A stretch of 64,000 nt of DNA from positions 124,001-188,000 of the forward strand of contig CAKTEQ010000004.1 of the NCBI GenBank assembly GCA_934552825.1. Reading direction: 5' to 3'. The stretch comes from an uncultured Oscillospiraceae bacterium (lineage in GTDB: Bacteria > Bacillota > Clostridia > Oscillospirales > Oscillospiraceae). The notes below the pieces were generated by a model, which saw only the letters and a program-made list of their open reading frames with translations, did no database searches and had not been told where the DNA came from. Shown in pieces: positions 49,556 through 58,112 of the stretch. A program made the translations under genes and the position numbers. Each line of letters opens with the position of its first letter. The first letter of the stretch is position 1.

Positions 49556-50792
49556 CTGCTCCACCGCCGATCTTTCTGAAGGCGAGGCAGGCATTATGCC
49601 CACCGAAGCCAAGGGAGGTGGACAGCGCCACATCAAATTCACGTCTTTTCGCCGCTCCGGGGGTGTAATCAAGATCGCACTCCGGATCCGGAACCTCAAG
49701 TCCTATTGTCGGAGGAGCGATGCCCTCGGTCAGCGCCAGCACGGATACTATGGCCTCTGCCGCGCCGGCGGCGCCCAGCATGTGCCCTGTCATCGACTTT
49801 GTCGAGCTGATGCTCACGCGCCGTGCCCGCTCTTCGCCCAGCGCCTTCTTCACGGCGATGGTCTCCGCCTTGTCGTTCATGGGCGTTCCTGTGCCGTGGG
49901 CATTGTAATACACGTTGTCCGTGTCCAAACCGGTCTCGTTCCATGCGTCCAGGATGGCTCTCGCGCCGCCCTCCGCCTCAGGGTGGGGCGCGGTCATATG
50001 ATAAGCGTCGCAGGTGGAACCGTAGCCGGAGACCTCCGCGTAAATATGCGCGCCGCGAGCCTTAGCGTGCTCGTACTCCTCCAGCACCAGCGCCCCTGCG
50101 CCCTCACCCATGACAAAGCCGCTCCTGCGCAGATCGAAGGGCAGGGACGCCGCCAACGGGTCCTCAGAAAACGACAACGCCTTCATAGTGCTGAAACCTG
50201 CCGCCGCCAGCGGGTTAACCGTCGCCTCCGCGCCGCCAGCTATCATCACATCCGCATAGCCGTGGCGGATAAGACGCATCGCCTCGCCGATGGCGTTCGT
50301 GCCGGAAGCGCAGGCTGTGACCGCGGGCATCGCCGGTCCCTTGCAGTCAAAGCGCATGGCTATCATGGCGGATGCCATATTTGCTATCATCATGGGAATA
50401 AAGTATGGGGATACACGTCTCGGTCCGCGCTCGAGCAGGTTCTCATGCTCGGTCATAAATGTTGCAATGCCGCCTATGCCCGTGCCGATATACACGCCCA
50501 TGCGCTCGGGCGCGACCGTACCGACGACGCCGCTCTCCTCCGCCGCCTGGCAGGCGGCCGACATGGCAAACTGGGTGTAAATATCACTGTGGAGCACGTC
50601 CAGCTTCTCCATGCAGCTTCTGGGGTCGAAATCACGCACCTCGCCCGCGACCTTCACTTTGAAATTGGACGTATCAAACTTAGTAATCGGCGCGATGCCG
50701 CATTCGCCGTTCTTTATGCTCTGCCAAAAGGAGGGCACATCGTTGCCCACGGGGCTCACGACGCCCATGCCTGTTATGACCACTCTGTTCAT
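49545..50792 (-). CDS. fabF: Beta-ketoacyl-ACP synthase II
   Basis: A 415-residue standard FabF: MNRVVITGMGVVSPVGNDV, C161 in AVTACASGTNAIGEA, H299 in YNAHGTGTPMND, K332 and H337 in TKSMTGHMLGAAG. It condenses malonyl-ACP with acyl-ACP in chain elongation. It overlaps the thioesterase gene by four bases and the second ketosynthase by 11, so the three are translationally coupled. Confidence 0.95.
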   Translation of the reverse strand: MNRVVITGMGVVSPVGNDVPSFWQSIKNGECGIAPITKFDTSNFKVKVAGEVRDFDPRSCMEKLDVLHSDIYTQFAMSAACQAAEESGVVGTVAPERMGVYIGTGIGGIATFMTEHENLLERGPRRVSPYFIPMMIANMASAMIAMRFDCKGPAMPAVTACASGTNAIGEAMRLIRHGYADVMIAGGAEATVNPLAAAGFSTMKALSFSEDPLAASLPFDLRRSGFVMGEGAGALVLEEYEHAKARGAHIYAEVSGYGSTCDAYHMTAPHPEAEGGARAILDAWNETGLDTDNVYYNAHGTGTPMNDKAETIAVKKALGEERARRVSISSTKSMTGHMLGAAGAAEAIVSVLALTEGIAPPTIGLEVPDPECDLDYTPGAAKRREFDVALSTSLGFGGHNACLAFRKIGGGADER

Positions 50793-51235
50793 TCTTTTAC
50801 CTCCGTATCAGGGCTGCCCTCTCCGAGCAGTCTTGTCATAACTCCGCTCAGTTCCGGCATTTTCTTATTCATGTTCAGGGGCAGTCCCCTCCCGCCGGTT
50901 ATGAAGCAATGCTCGCTTCTTCCCCGGACGAGCAGCGCTCCCGCGTCTCCGGTGGCGCTGTATTCAAATGCCGCGCGCACGCCGTTATACATCGCCAACC
51001 GAGTCTCCACAGTGACCGTCTCGTCAAAGTGAGCCGGCGCCTTGTACTCGCAGTTCACGCTTGTCACAGCAATCTGGATGCCCAGAGACTCCATGTCCCT
51101 GCAGCTTATGCCGTTCTTCCTGAGAAAGTCCACCCGCCCCTCCTCGAACCAGCGGATGTAATTTGAATGGTGCACTATGCCCATCTGGTCCGTCTCATAA
51201 TAATGCACGCGTCTCGTATATGTCTCACAGTTCAT
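50789..51235 (-). CDS. Hotdog-fold acyl thioesterase (YbgC/FadM-like)
   Basis: A 148-residue 4-hydroxybenzoyl-CoA-thioesterase-type protein. RRVHYYETDQMGIVHHSNYIRWFEEGRVDFLR holds the catalytic Asp (ETDQMGIVHH) of the YbgC branch, and VNCEYKAPAHFDETV follows. It would hydrolyse acyl-CoA or acyl-ACP. The start at 51235 (AGGA upstream) overlaps accA by 11 bases. A thioesterase inside a bacterial fab operon is uncommon; it could release free fatty acids that the ligase at the operon end can reactivate. Confidence 0.92.
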   Translation of the reverse strand: MNCETYTRRVHYYETDQMGIVHHSNYIRWFEEGRVDFLRKNGISCRDMESLGIQIAVTSVNCEYKAPAHFDETVTVETRLAMYNGVRAAFEYSATGDAGALLVRGRSEHCFITGGRGLPLNMNKKMPELSGVMTRLLGEGSPDTEVKE

Positions 51236-52016
51236 TATTCCTGACCCCAATTTTCCTGAAACGTTCATACCTGCGCCGGAGAAGCTCCTGCTCCGCCAGA
51301 GGCATAAGCCTGCCGAACTCCTCCATCAAATCCCGGCGCAGCATATCATAGAATTCAGCCGTGCCGATACTCTCCTCGGGTATCGCCCGTTCCACGAGCC
51401 CGTTTTCAAGGCTGTCCCTGGCGGTGATCCTGAGCTGTTCGGCTGCGTCCGCCGCCTTTGAAGCGTCCTTCCACAGGATGCTCGCGCAGCCCTCCGGGGA
51501 TATCACGGAGTAGATCGCGTTTTCCAGCATCCAGACCCGGTCAGCCACAGCAAGGGCGAGCGCGCCACCGCTCCCCCCCTCGCCTACGAGGATGGATATT
51601 ATCGGCGTCTTCAGGGTCATCATCTCCATTAGGTTTTCCGCTATGGCCTGACCCTGCCCCCGCTCCTCAGCACCTATGCCGCAATACGCTCCTGAGGTAT
51701 CCACGATGCACACTACCGGCCTGTGGAATTTTTCTGCCTGCTTCATCAGGCGCAGCGCCTTTCTGTACCCCTCTGGATTGGGCGCGCCGAAGGAGCGCTG
51801 CATACGCTCCTTTGTGTTGTGCCCCTTCTCGATGGCTATCACCGTGACGGGCATATCGCCTATTCTGGCGACGCCCCCCACTATCGCCTTGTCATCTCCG
51901 AAGCGTCTGTCTCCGTGGAGCTCAAGAAACTCCGTGAATATGCCCCTTATATAGTCCGTACCCGTAGGGCGCTTATTGTCCCGGGCTATTCTCACCTTGT
52001 CGTAGGCACTCATCAT
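51225..52016 (-). CDS. accA: Acetyl-CoA carboxylase carboxyltransferase subunit alpha
   Basis: A 263-residue AccA (short N-terminus compared with E. coli). RPTGTDYIRGIFTEFLELHGDRRFGDDKAIVGGVARI and the GAEERGQGQAIAENL and GEGGSGGALALAVADRV segments are typical. With AccD it transfers CO2 from biotin to acetyl-CoA. Overlapping start (ATGATG) with the accD stop; GGAGG precedes it. Confidence 0.96.
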   Translation of the reverse strand: MMSAYDKVRIARDNKRPTGTDYIRGIFTEFLELHGDRRFGDDKAIVGGVARIGDMPVTVIAIEKGHNTKERMQRSFGAPNPEGYRKALRLMKQAEKFHRPVVCIVDTSGAYCGIGAEERGQGQAIAENLMEMMTLKTPIISILVGEGGSGGALALAVADRVWMLENAIYSVISPEGCASILWKDASKAADAAEQLRITARDSLENGLVERAIPEESIGTAEFYDMLRRDLMEEFGRLMPLAEQELLRRRYERFRKIGVRNNEL

Positions 52017-52873
52017 TTCTCACCTCCGGGGTGGTATTTCAGCAGGCGCGCGATGGCAATCTTCTGCTTCGTACGGGGGACGATGGCGTCGATAAACCCG
52101 TGCTCCAGGACGAACTCCGCCGTCTGAAAGCCCTTGGGCAGCGCCTTTTTCGTCGTCTGCTCTATCACTCTCGCCCCCGCGAAGCCCACCGTCGCCCCCG
52201 GCTCCGCCAGGATGATGTCTCCCTCCATGGCAAAGCTCGCCGTAACACCGCCCGTGGTGGGGTTAGTGAGCACCACGAGATAGAAAAGCCCCGCGTCGCT
52301 GTGTCTTTTCACGGCGCCGCTTGTCTTCGCCATCTGCATCAGAGAGAATAGTCCCTCCTGCATTCTCGCGCCGCCCGATGCAGTAAAGCCCACCACCGGC
52401 ATCCGGTGCTCCAGCGCATACTCAAAAAGGCGGGTTATGCGTTCTCCCACAGCCGTGCCCATACTGCCCATCATGAAATACGGCTCCATGACGAACAGGC
52501 AGCACTTCTGCCCGCCCACAAGGGCTGTTCCGCATATGACCGCCTCGTCCTCTTTATTCGCGCTTTTAGTCATCTCCAGCTTTTCCCTGTAACCGGGAAA
52601 AGCTAGGGGATCCGCCGAGGACACATCGCAGAACATTTCTCTGAAGCTGCCCTCGTCCACCAGATAATTCAGCCGCTGCCGGGCGGTGATGCGGAAATGA
52701 TACCCGCAGGAGCAGGTGTTCTGCTGCGCCCAGAGCGTACTGAGTGGTATTGATTTGTGACAGTTGGGGCAGGTCTTCTCAGGCTCGCTCTCGTCCCCCT
52801 GGACAAGAGCCGCGCTGCGCCCGCCGTTTTCCAGCTCATTCTTCGGCTGGAACAGGAAATTCAAAAACGGCAC
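52013..52873 (-). CDS. accD: Acetyl-CoA carboxylase carboxyltransferase subunit beta
   Basis: A 286-residue AccD. The N-terminal zinc ribbon has CPNC (35-38), then 15 residues, then C-S-C (54, 56) rather than the usual CxxC. The fourth ligand is one residue early, a small oddity. The catalytic part has GFTASGGARMQEGLFSLMQMAKT and FAGARVIEQT. It pairs with AccA to carboxylate acetyl-CoA. It sits between accC and accA in the operon. Confidence 0.95.
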   Translation of the reverse strand: MPFLNFLFQPKNELENGGRSAALVQGDESEPEKTCPNCHKSIPLSTLWAQQNTCSCGYHFRITARQRLNYLVDEGSFREMFCDVSSADPLAFPGYREKLEMTKSANKEDEAVICGTALVGGQKCCLFVMEPYFMMGSMGTAVGERITRLFEYALEHRMPVVGFTASGGARMQEGLFSLMQMAKTSGAVKRHSDAGLFYLVVLTNPTTGGVTASFAMEGDIILAEPGATVGFAGARVIEQTTKKALPKGFQTAEFVLEHGFIDAIVPRTKQKIAIARLLKYHPGGEK

Positions 52874-52878
52874 CTAAC

Positions 52879-54186
52879 TCATCTGCCTTCCATAAATGTT
52901 AAATTATATTCGCCGGACATAAACCGCTCGTCCGAAACTATACCGAGCTGCTCCTCTATATTCGTTGGTATCCCGTCGATCACCAACTCGCAGAGAGCTG
53001 CCTTTATCTTCCGCACGGCCTCCTCACGGGTCCCGGCGTAGACAATGAGCTTGCCCAGCATGGAATCATAGAATGGACTCACCTCCACGCCCGGCACAAG
53101 ATATGTATCGAACCGCACGAAGGGGCCTCCCGGCACATGGAGCATGCGGAGCCTCCCCGGTGCCGTGGCATTGATGCGGCACTCTATGCTCGCCCCCCGC
53201 AGGCGCACGTCCTGCTGGCCGAAATTCAGAGGCACGCCCGCTGCCGCGCGTATCTGCCATTTCACGAGGTCTATGTTGGAGAGCATTTCCGTGACGGTGT
53301 GCTCTACCTGAAGGCGCACGTTCATTTCCATGAACCAGAAGTTCCCCTCCCCGTCCATGAGAAATTCCAGTGTCCCGAGTCCCACATAGCCGATGGTCTT
53401 CACAGCGTCAGCAGCTTTAGCCATAAGCTCGCGCCGGTCCTTGTCCTTTATTCCCGGCGAGGGGGACTCCTCCACAAGCTTCTGATGGCTGCGCTGGATG
53501 GAACAGTCCCGTTCACCCAGGCACACAACGCTCCCCTGCTCGTCCGCCAGCACCTGCACCTCAATATGCCGCGCCGGGTATACATATTTTTCAATATAAA
53601 CTCCCCCGTCCCCGAAGGTCGCCGCGCTCTCCGCCACGGCAAGGGGATATTCCCGGCGCAGGTCCTCCTCATCCCGGATAACGCGGATGCCGCGCCCGCC
53701 GCCGCCGGAGCGCGCCTTCAGCATGACGGGATAGCCTATATCCGCCGCCGCTTCGGCAGCGTCCTCAACTGTGGGCAGAACTCCCGTGCCGGGTATCGGT
53801 CTGAGTTCTGTGCCGCTGAATATTTCTTTGATCTTCGTCTTGTCGCTGACCTTGTCCATACAGTCCGGGTCGGGGCCGATGAACACAACGCCGTTGCGCC
53901 GGCACAGCCGGGCAAAATGGGCGTTTTCCGAGAGGAAGCCATATCCCGGATGTATCGCCTGAGCGCCGGACACCAGTGCCGTACTGATTATCCGGTCCTC
54001 CCGGAGATAGCTGTCGGACGCAGCGGCGCCGCCGATACAGTAGCTCTCGTCCGCCAGGGCCACATGGAGCGCGTCCCGGTCCGGCTCGGAATAGACCGCT
54101 ACGGTCCTGATGCCCATCTCCTTGCAGGCACGTATTATCCTCACCGCGATCTCCCCGCGGTTCGCGACCAAAATCTTCGAAAACAT
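52879..54186 (-). CDS. accC: Biotin carboxylase subunit of acetyl-CoA carboxylase
   Basis: A 435-residue ATP-grasp biotin carboxylase: ILVANRGEIAVRIIRACKEMGI at the start, KARSGGGGRGIRVI in the ATP lid, and MEMNVRLQVEHTVTEM with catalytic residues near 275-295. It carboxylates the biotin on AccB. It starts two bases before the end of fabZ's spacer and lies five bases before accD. It is distinct from the fused biotin carboxylase domain of pyc at 39344. Confidence 0.97.
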   Translation of the reverse strand: MFSKILVANRGEIAVRIIRACKEMGIRTVAVYSEPDRDALHVALADESYCIGGAAASDSYLREDRIISTALVSGAQAIHPGYGFLSENAHFARLCRRNGVVFIGPDPDCMDKVSDKTKIKEIFSGTELRPIPGTGVLPTVEDAAEAAADIGYPVMLKARSGGGGRGIRVIRDEEDLRREYPLAVAESAATFGDGGVYIEKYVYPARHIEVQVLADEQGSVVCLGERDCSIQRSHQKLVEESPSPGIKDKDRRELMAKAADAVKTIGYVGLGTLEFLMDGEGNFWFMEMNVRLQVEHTVTEMLSNIDLVKWQIRAAAGVPLNFGQQDVRLRGASIECRINATAPGRLRMLHVPGGPFVRFDTYLVPGVEVSPFYDSMLGKLIVYAGTREEAVRKIKAALCELVIDGIPTNIEEQLGIVSDERFMSGEYNLTFMEGR

Positions 54187-54188
54187 AG

Positions 54189-54605
54189 TTACTTCTCCAT
54201 AATTGCAAAGGAGAACTCCGCCTTGACGCAGAGCCGGTCTCCCACATACCCCTCGCCTTCGGCGAAGAAGAAGGGCTTCTTTATCCTCGTAACACGGCAG
54301 CGGGTCTCAAAGAGATCCCCCGGCAGGACAGAGGACTTGAAGCGAACGTTGTTGAGCCCCGTGTAATAGGGCAGCTTGTCCGCGTCCATATATTCACTCA
54401 GGAGAACGCACACGGACTGCGCCAGCATCTCGCACAGAACAACCCCCGGCACAACGGGATTTCCGGGAAAGTGTCCTCTGAGGAACCACTCGTCCCCCTT
54501 GACGAGATACTTGCCGCGGGCTGTGTCACCGTCTCTCTCCGCCTCGTCCAGCAGAAGCATGGCGTCCCTGTGGGGCAGTATTCTCTCCAGTTCTTCCCTA
54601 TTCAT
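54189..54605 (-). CDS. fabZ: 3-hydroxyacyl-ACP dehydratase FabZ
   Basis: A 138-residue hotdog dehydratase with the HFPGNPVVPGVVLCEMLAQ motif holding the catalytic His and Glu, and NNVRFKSSVLPGD. It removes water from 3-hydroxyacyl-ACP. The ATG at 54605 is preferred because GGAGG lies ten bases upstream; an in-frame GTG at 54614 leaves almost no spacer. It lies between accB and accC, the standard Firmicutes order. Confidence 0.95.
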   Translation of the reverse strand: MNREELERILPHRDAMLLLDEAERDGDTARGKYLVKGDEWFLRGHFPGNPVVPGVVLCEMLAQSVCVLLSEYMDADKLPYYTGLNNVRFKSSVLPGDLFETRCRVTRIKKPFFFAEGEGYVGDRLCVKAEFSFAIMEK

Positions 54606-54610
54606 GCCGC

Positions 54611-55027
54611 TCACGCCTCCATTTTGAAGAGCACGGTGCCATATTCCACGACCTGGCCGTTGCTCACGCAGACCTGGGATATGACCCCGTCCTGCTCCGC
54701 CGTTATCTCGTTCATGAGCTTCATCGCCTCGATGATGCAGAGTGTGTCTCCCCGCTTCACCGTGTCGCCCGCCTTCACAAAAGGCTCGGCGTCCTCAGTG
54801 GGCGCGGCATAGAATACTCCCACCATTGGTGACGTGACCGCTGTGAGATCGTCCCCATTCTGTGTCTCCGACGGTGTGCTCACCGGCGCTGTCTGCACAG
54901 CTCCGCCGGAGGGAGTGCGCTCAAGACGCACTGCGCTGCTCCCCTCCGTCACCTCTATGCCGGAGAGGTCCAGCTCCTTCATGAGCTTTGCGTATTTGCG
55001 GATTATTTCTTCGTTCATCTCTTTCAT
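54611..55027 (-). CDS. accB: Biotin carboxyl carrier protein of acetyl-CoA carboxylase
   Basis: A 138-residue AccB. The N-terminal helix-rich part, a Pro/Thr/Ser/Gln-rich linker (about 40-60) and a biotinyl domain (65-138) with the biotin lysine K103 in EAMKLMNE are visible; the VGVFYAAPTEDAEPFVKAGDTV thumb is typical. It carries carboxybiotin between AccC and AccAD. Confidence 0.96.
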   Translation of the reverse strand: MKEMNEEIIRKYAKLMKELDLSGIEVTEGSSAVRLERTPSGGAVQTAPVSTPSETQNGDDLTAVTSPMVGVFYAAPTEDAEPFVKAGDTVKRGDTLCIIEAMKLMNEITAEQDGVISQVCVSNGQVVEYGTVLFKMEA

Positions 55028-55048
55028 AACTAAACACCTTTTTCTGTC

Positions 55049-55777
55049 TCACATGGAGATGCCGCCGTCAACGCAGAGCGTAACGCCGGTGATGTAGTCC
55101 GCATCGGCAAGGAACGCCACTGCCTTTGCCACTTCCTCCGGCTTTCCCAGCCGGTTGAGGGGTATGCCCAGCTTTTCTTCGTTCCCCGCGACATTCTTTG
55201 TCATGTCCGTGGCTATATATCCGGGCGCCACAGCGTTGCAGGTTATGCCCCGCGACGCCAGCTCACGGGCCACAGATTTTGTCAGCCCGATGACTCCCGC
55301 CTTGGACGCTGAATAGTTCGCCTGTCCGGCATTGCCCATAATGCCGGACACTGAGCTGATGTTTACTATTCTGCCGTTCCTGCTGCGGATAAATATTCCG
55401 GAACAGTGACGTATCATGTTGAAAACGCCCTTGAGATTTGTGGCGAGCACATTATCAAAGTCCTGCTCCTTCATGGTTGCCACGAGCCCGTCCTTTGTGA
55501 TACCCGCGTTATTAACGAGGATATCTATCGTGCCGAAGTCCTCTTTTATCCTTGCCACAGTCTCCTTGACAGCGCTGAAATCCGCCACGTCGCACCGGTA
55601 GCTTCCGGCGCGCACGCCGTATTCCTCCCGACAGGACCTGCAGACCTCTGCCGCCCGTTCCTCGCTCCCCGCATATACCACCGCAACGTCGGCGCCTCGG
55701 GAAGCCAGCTCTCTGACCACAGCCTCGCCTATTCCCCGGGAGCCCCCGGTGACTACGGCGACCTTGCCCTTAAGCAT
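55049..55777 (-). CDS. fabG: 3-oxoacyl-ACP reductase FabG
   Basis: A 242-residue SDR. The Rossmann motif TGGSRGIGEA (10-19), NNAG, and the catalytic Ser-Tyr-Lys in ISSVSGIMGNAGQANYSASKAG are present. It reduces 3-oxoacyl-ACP with NADPH. It overlaps fabD by one base. Confidence 0.96.
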   Translation of the reverse strand: MLKGKVAVVTGGSRGIGEAVVRELASRGADVAVVYAGSEERAAEVCRSCREEYGVRAGSYRCDVADFSAVKETVARIKEDFGTIDILVNNAGITKDGLVATMKEQDFDNVLATNLKGVFNMIRHCSGIFIRSRNGRIVNISSVSGIMGNAGQANYSASKAGVIGLTKSVARELASRGITCNAVAPGYIATDMTKNVAGNEEKLGIPLNRLGKPEEVAKAVAFLADADYITGVTLCVDGGISM

Positions 55778-56688
55778 TATTTCACCTCCAGGAGAACTGC
55801 GTCCACGTCCCCGGGATTTCTCACAGGGAACGCCCTCACTGTCTTATCCGTCTTGCCTATAAGATTGCACAGCGTCTTGCCGGGCCCAAGCTCGATGAAC
55901 GTATCCGCCCCGGCTGCGATCGCGCCGCGCACAATGTTCTCCCACAGGACCGGGCTGCATATCTGCCTTTCCAGCAGTTCCTTGCCATTGCTCCCATACG
56001 GCTCGCCAGTGCAGTCGGAATATAGGGGTATCGTCGGTTCTCCGATACTGTATCGGCTGAGGTATTCTCCGAATTTATCAGCCGCCGGAGCCATAAAGGG
56101 CGAATGGAACGCTCCCTTCACCTTGAGGGGCATGGCTCTTCCGCCCGCGGCTTTGACCGCGGCGTAAAACGCCTCCATCTCCCCTGCGGCGCCGGACACG
56201 GATATCTGCCCCGGGCAGTTATAGTTCACGGGATATACCTGGCTGAACTGACCGCAAACGCGCTCCACCTCTTCCCGGGACAGCCGCAGCACGGCAGCCA
56301 TAGCCGTGGGCTGTTCCTCGGCGGCGCTCTGCATCAGTTCCCCCCGGCGGCATACAAGCTCAAAGCCCGTTTTGAAGTCCACGGCGCCTGTATATGTCAG
56401 CGCCGCCAGCTCCCCAAGGGAGAAGCCCGCCGCCATGTCCGCCCGGACACCCGCTTCTCTCAGCACGGCCGCCGCGGCCAGCTCCACGGCAAACATGCAG
56501 GGCTGAGTGTTCTTCGTCTCCTTCAGGTCCGCTTCGCTCCCCCCAAAGCACATCTCGGATGTGCCCGGACGCAGAGCGTCCGCCTGGGAGAATACCTCCC
56601 GGGCGGCAGCAAAATTATCATAGAGTTCCTTTCCCATGCCCGGGTACTGATCCCCCTGGCCGGAAAAAACAAATGCTATCTTACCCAT
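55777..56688 (-). CDS. fabD: Malonyl-CoA:ACP transacylase FabD
   Basis: A 303-residue MCAT. FVFSGQGDQYPGMG opens the fold, the catalytic Ser lies in AGFSLGELAAL and the catalytic His in KGAFHSPFM. It loads malonyl units onto ACP. It overlaps fabK by 13 bases and fabG by one. Confidence 0.96.
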   Translation of the reverse strand: MGKIAFVFSGQGDQYPGMGKELYDNFAAAREVFSQADALRPGTSEMCFGGSEADLKETKNTQPCMFAVELAAAAVLREAGVRADMAAGFSLGELAALTYTGAVDFKTGFELVCRRGELMQSAAEEQPTAMAAVLRLSREEVERVCGQFSQVYPVNYNCPGQISVSGAAGEMEAFYAAVKAAGGRAMPLKVKGAFHSPFMAPAADKFGEYLSRYSIGEPTIPLYSDCTGEPYGSNGKELLERQICSPVLWENIVRGAIAAGADTFIELGPGKTLCNLIGKTDKTVRAFPVRNPGDVDAVLLEVK

Positions 56689-57620
56689 TTCTCAGCGCTC
56701 CTCAGAACAGGCTCCGCCTGTTCAACGACTTCCCGGACTATATCCGCCGCCGGCTGAACTCTGTCAACCATCGCCGCTATCTGGCCCGCGAGGAAGCAGC
56801 CCCTTTCGGTGTCGCCCTCCTCCACAGCCAGCCGCAGTACTCCGGACGCCATTGCCTCAAGCTCCTCGTTGGGCATCGCGCTGTACTCCGCCTTGGCATA
56901 CTGCCGCGAAAAATTCGTCCGCAGGCTCCGCACTGGGTGGCCCAGCCGCTTGCCTGTGACCATAGTGGCGAGATCCCCGGCTTTCAGTATCTTGTCCCTG
57001 TAAACCTGATGAATGCTGCACTCCTCGGCGCAGAGGAAACGCGTGCCCATCTGCACGCCGCAGGCCCCCAGCATCAGAGCCGCAGCAAAGCCGCGTCCGT
57101 CCCCGATGCCGCCCGCCGCTATCACCGGCAGGTCCGTCGCATCGCACACCAGGGGCACCAGCACCATCGTCGTCAGCTCTCCCACATGGCCGCCGCTCTC
57201 GCCGCCCTCCGCGATGAGGGCGGACGCACCCAGTCGAGTCATGAGCTTCGCCATGGCAACAGACGCCACCACGGGGATAACTTTTATCCCTGCCTCGCGC
57301 CACATTTCCATGTACTTTGAGGGGTTGCCCGCACCTGTGGTGACCACCGCTACCTTTTCCTCCGCCGCCATCTTTGCTATGTCCTCAACAAATGGGCTCA
57401 TGAGCATTATGTTCAGACCGAAGGGCCTGTCCGTAAGTGATTTCGCAATACGGACCTGCTCGCGCACCTGCTCCACGGGGGCGTTGCCCGCCGCTACGAT
57501 GCCGAGCCCGCCACCTTCAGACACGGCTGCCGCCAGCTTCCCGTCCGCTATCCACGCCATGCCGCCCTGAAAAACCGGGTACTCGATACCCAGCATCCCG
57601 CAAAGCTCTGTCCTTATCAT
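56676..57620 (-). CDS. fabK: Enoyl-ACP reductase II (FMN-type) FabK
   Basis: A 314-residue TIM-barrel flavoprotein of the nitronate-monooxygenase/FabK family: YPVFQGGMAWIADGKLAAAVSEGGGLGIVAAGN, EGGESGGHVGELTT and VIAAGGIGDGRGFAAALMLGACGVQMGTRF. It reduces enoyl-ACP with NAD(P)H and FMN and replaces FabI in many Clostridia and streptococci. It lies two bases after acpP. Confidence 0.95.
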   Translation of the reverse strand: MIRTELCGMLGIEYPVFQGGMAWIADGKLAAAVSEGGGLGIVAAGNAPVEQVREQVRIAKSLTDRPFGLNIMLMSPFVEDIAKMAAEEKVAVVTTGAGNPSKYMEMWREAGIKVIPVVASVAMAKLMTRLGASALIAEGGESGGHVGELTTMVLVPLVCDATDLPVIAAGGIGDGRGFAAALMLGACGVQMGTRFLCAEECSIHQVYRDKILKAGDLATMVTGKRLGHPVRSLRTNFSRQYAKAEYSAMPNEELEAMASGVLRLAVEEGDTERGCFLAGQIAAMVDRVQPAADIVREVVEQAEPVLRSAEKWVR

Positions 57621-57622
57621 GA

Positions 57623-57847
57623 TTACTTGTTCAGCTTTCTGTCGATGTAATCCACCAGCTCGCCGATGGTCTCCACCTTCTCCTCAAGCTCGATCTCCTG
57701 ACCGATCTTGTCTTCAAGCTTCATGAGCATTTCCACTGTGTCCAGGGAATCGATACCCAGATCCTCAAATCTGCTGTCCCGGGAGAGGTCGGAAACTGAG
57801 CAGTCGTTGCGCTCCGCGATGAGTTCTGCAATTGCGTCATAAAACAT
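57623..57847 (-). CDS. acpP: Acyl carrier protein
   Basis: A 74-residue ACP with the phosphopantetheine Ser in DLGIDSLDTVEMLMKLED. It carries growing acyl chains. It is the first gene of the fab/acc operon: a consensus promoter (57933-57960) and a GTTATC/GATAAC operator lie upstream, and GGAGG precedes the ATG. Confidence 0.97.
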   Translation of the reverse strand: MFYDAIAELIAERNDCSVSDLSRDSRFEDLGIDSLDTVEMLMKLEDKIGQEIELEEKVETIGELVDYIDRKLNK

Positions 57848-57895
57848 AGTGATTTACCTCCAAAAAGTATGATAATCAGTTTTTGCTAAAATCTG

Positions 57896-57924
57896 GTTAT
57901 CACCGATAACTAAACAGTGATAAC
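57896..57924. promoter_or_regulatory. Candidate TetR operator of the fatty-acid operon
   Basis: A perfect palindrome GTTATC-ACC-GATAAC (57896-57910), plus a further GATAAC half-site (57919-57924). It lies just downstream of the -10 box of the acpP promoter, where a bound repressor would block transcription. The divergent TetR gene is the obvious candidate regulator. It does not resemble the FapR or FabT sites I know. Confidence 0.6.
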
Positions 57925-57932
57925 TGAAAATG

Positions 57933-57960
57933 ATTATACTAACATTACCCAAATTGTCAA
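57933..57960 (-). promoter_or_regulatory. Consensus sigma-A promoter of the fab/acc operon
   Basis: On the minus strand TTGACA (57955-57960) and TATAAT (57933-57938), both exact consensus, with a 16-bp spacer. This is the strongest promoter by sequence in the window, and it drives 13 genes. Confidence 0.88.
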
Positions 57961-58028
57961 GTTAAGAAATTATGAACTTCCCCGCGCCAGGCGGGCATGC
58001 TGCAAACAAATAAATTCCGATTTATCTC

Positions 58029-58090
58029 CGATATGTGCAATTCTGCCTGTTGACTTATACACGATATGTGGTGTAATATCCTGTCATATC
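58029..58090 (+). promoter_or_regulatory. Promoter and repeats upstream of the TetR gene
   Basis: TTGACT (58050-58055), 16 bp, TGTAAT (58072-58077). The 9-bp direct repeat CGATATGTG occurs at 58029-58037 and 58062-58070, 33 bp apart (about three helical turns), and an inverted CATATC lies at 58085-58090. They flank the promoter and may be an autoregulatory site different in sequence from the acpP operator. Confidence 0.5.
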
Positions 58091-58112
58091 TTGCAGAGGA
58101 GTGCGAATTTTT

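Noticed and set aside
49365..51032. A 555-codon open frame opposite the ketosynthase genes
   Set aside because: Antisense of two conserved genes; no supporting features.
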